Origin: Syntrophomonadaceae bacterium
GTDB lineage: Bacteria; Bacillota; Syntrophomonadia; Syntrophomonadales; Syntrophomonadaceae
Reading direction: 5' to 3'
Assembly: GCA_028683995.1 (NCBI GenBank)
Contig: JAQUGU010000128.1
Span: forward strand, 1 to 5,147
DNA: 5,147 bases
The notes under the pieces are model-generated. The model worked only from the letters and a program-made list of their open reading frames with translations. It was not told the origin of the DNA and did no database searches. This document shows positions 5,142 through 5,147 of the stretch, piece by piece (position 1 is the first letter of the stretch; every line of letters begins with the position of its first letter). The position numbers and the translations under genes are program-made.

Positions 5142-5147
5142 CCTCCT
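5142..5147 (-). promoter_or_regulatory. Ribosome binding site of the molybdopterin-binding protein gene
   Basis: AGGAGG occupies the last six bases of the window, 7 nt before the ATG at 5134. It confirms that the gene is complete at its 5' end. The promoter lies outside. Confidence 0.8.

Overview
The window carries five protein genes, all read from the minus strand, so transcription runs from right to left. The strong GGAGG ribosome binding sites, GTG and TTG starts, moderate GC and gene content (molybdenum cofactor genes next to an NADH-oxidising flavoprotein pair) suggest an anaerobic member of the Bacillota, class Clostridia. A syntrophic fatty-acid oxidiser of the Syntrophomonas type is a reasonable guess, but that is inference from gene content and cannot be proved here.

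Layout in transcription order. (1) 5134-4106: a molybdopterin-binding protein with a MoCF-type domain and a four-cysteine tail. (2) 4089-2860: a MoeA-like molybdopterin molybdotransferase, 16 bp downstream, with a GTG start. (3) A 96-bp AT-rich spacer with no visible terminator. (4) 2763-2317: a NuoE/HydC-type [2Fe-2S] thioredoxin-fold subunit. (5) 2299-1076: a compact NuoF/HydB-type NADH:FMN:[4Fe-4S] subunit. The run ends with a 15-bp perfect hairpin and then a classic rho-independent terminator (963-987). (6) About 390 bp of non-coding DNA with degenerate repeats, a good sigma-A-like promoter and an 18-bp dyad. (7) 572-1: the first 190 codons of a HEAT-repeat protein, cut by the left edge.

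How it fits together. NuoE plus NuoF form the electron-input module that passes electrons between NAD(H) and a redox enzyme through FMN and Fe-S clusters. Their position directly behind two molybdenum-cofactor genes suggests the partner is a molybdenum or tungsten enzyme such as an NAD-linked formate dehydrogenase. No catalytic subunit is present, and the terminator after nuoF rules out a simple downstream one. It must lie right of the window or elsewhere.

The most notable oddity is the MoeA homologue. It keeps the overall MoeA architecture and a few early motifs. Most of the MoCF-domain residues known to matter in E. coli MoeA are replaced, while the neighbouring protein keeps an intact TGGxSxxPDDxTP signature. 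I found no CRISPR array, tRNA, rRNA or insertion sequence.
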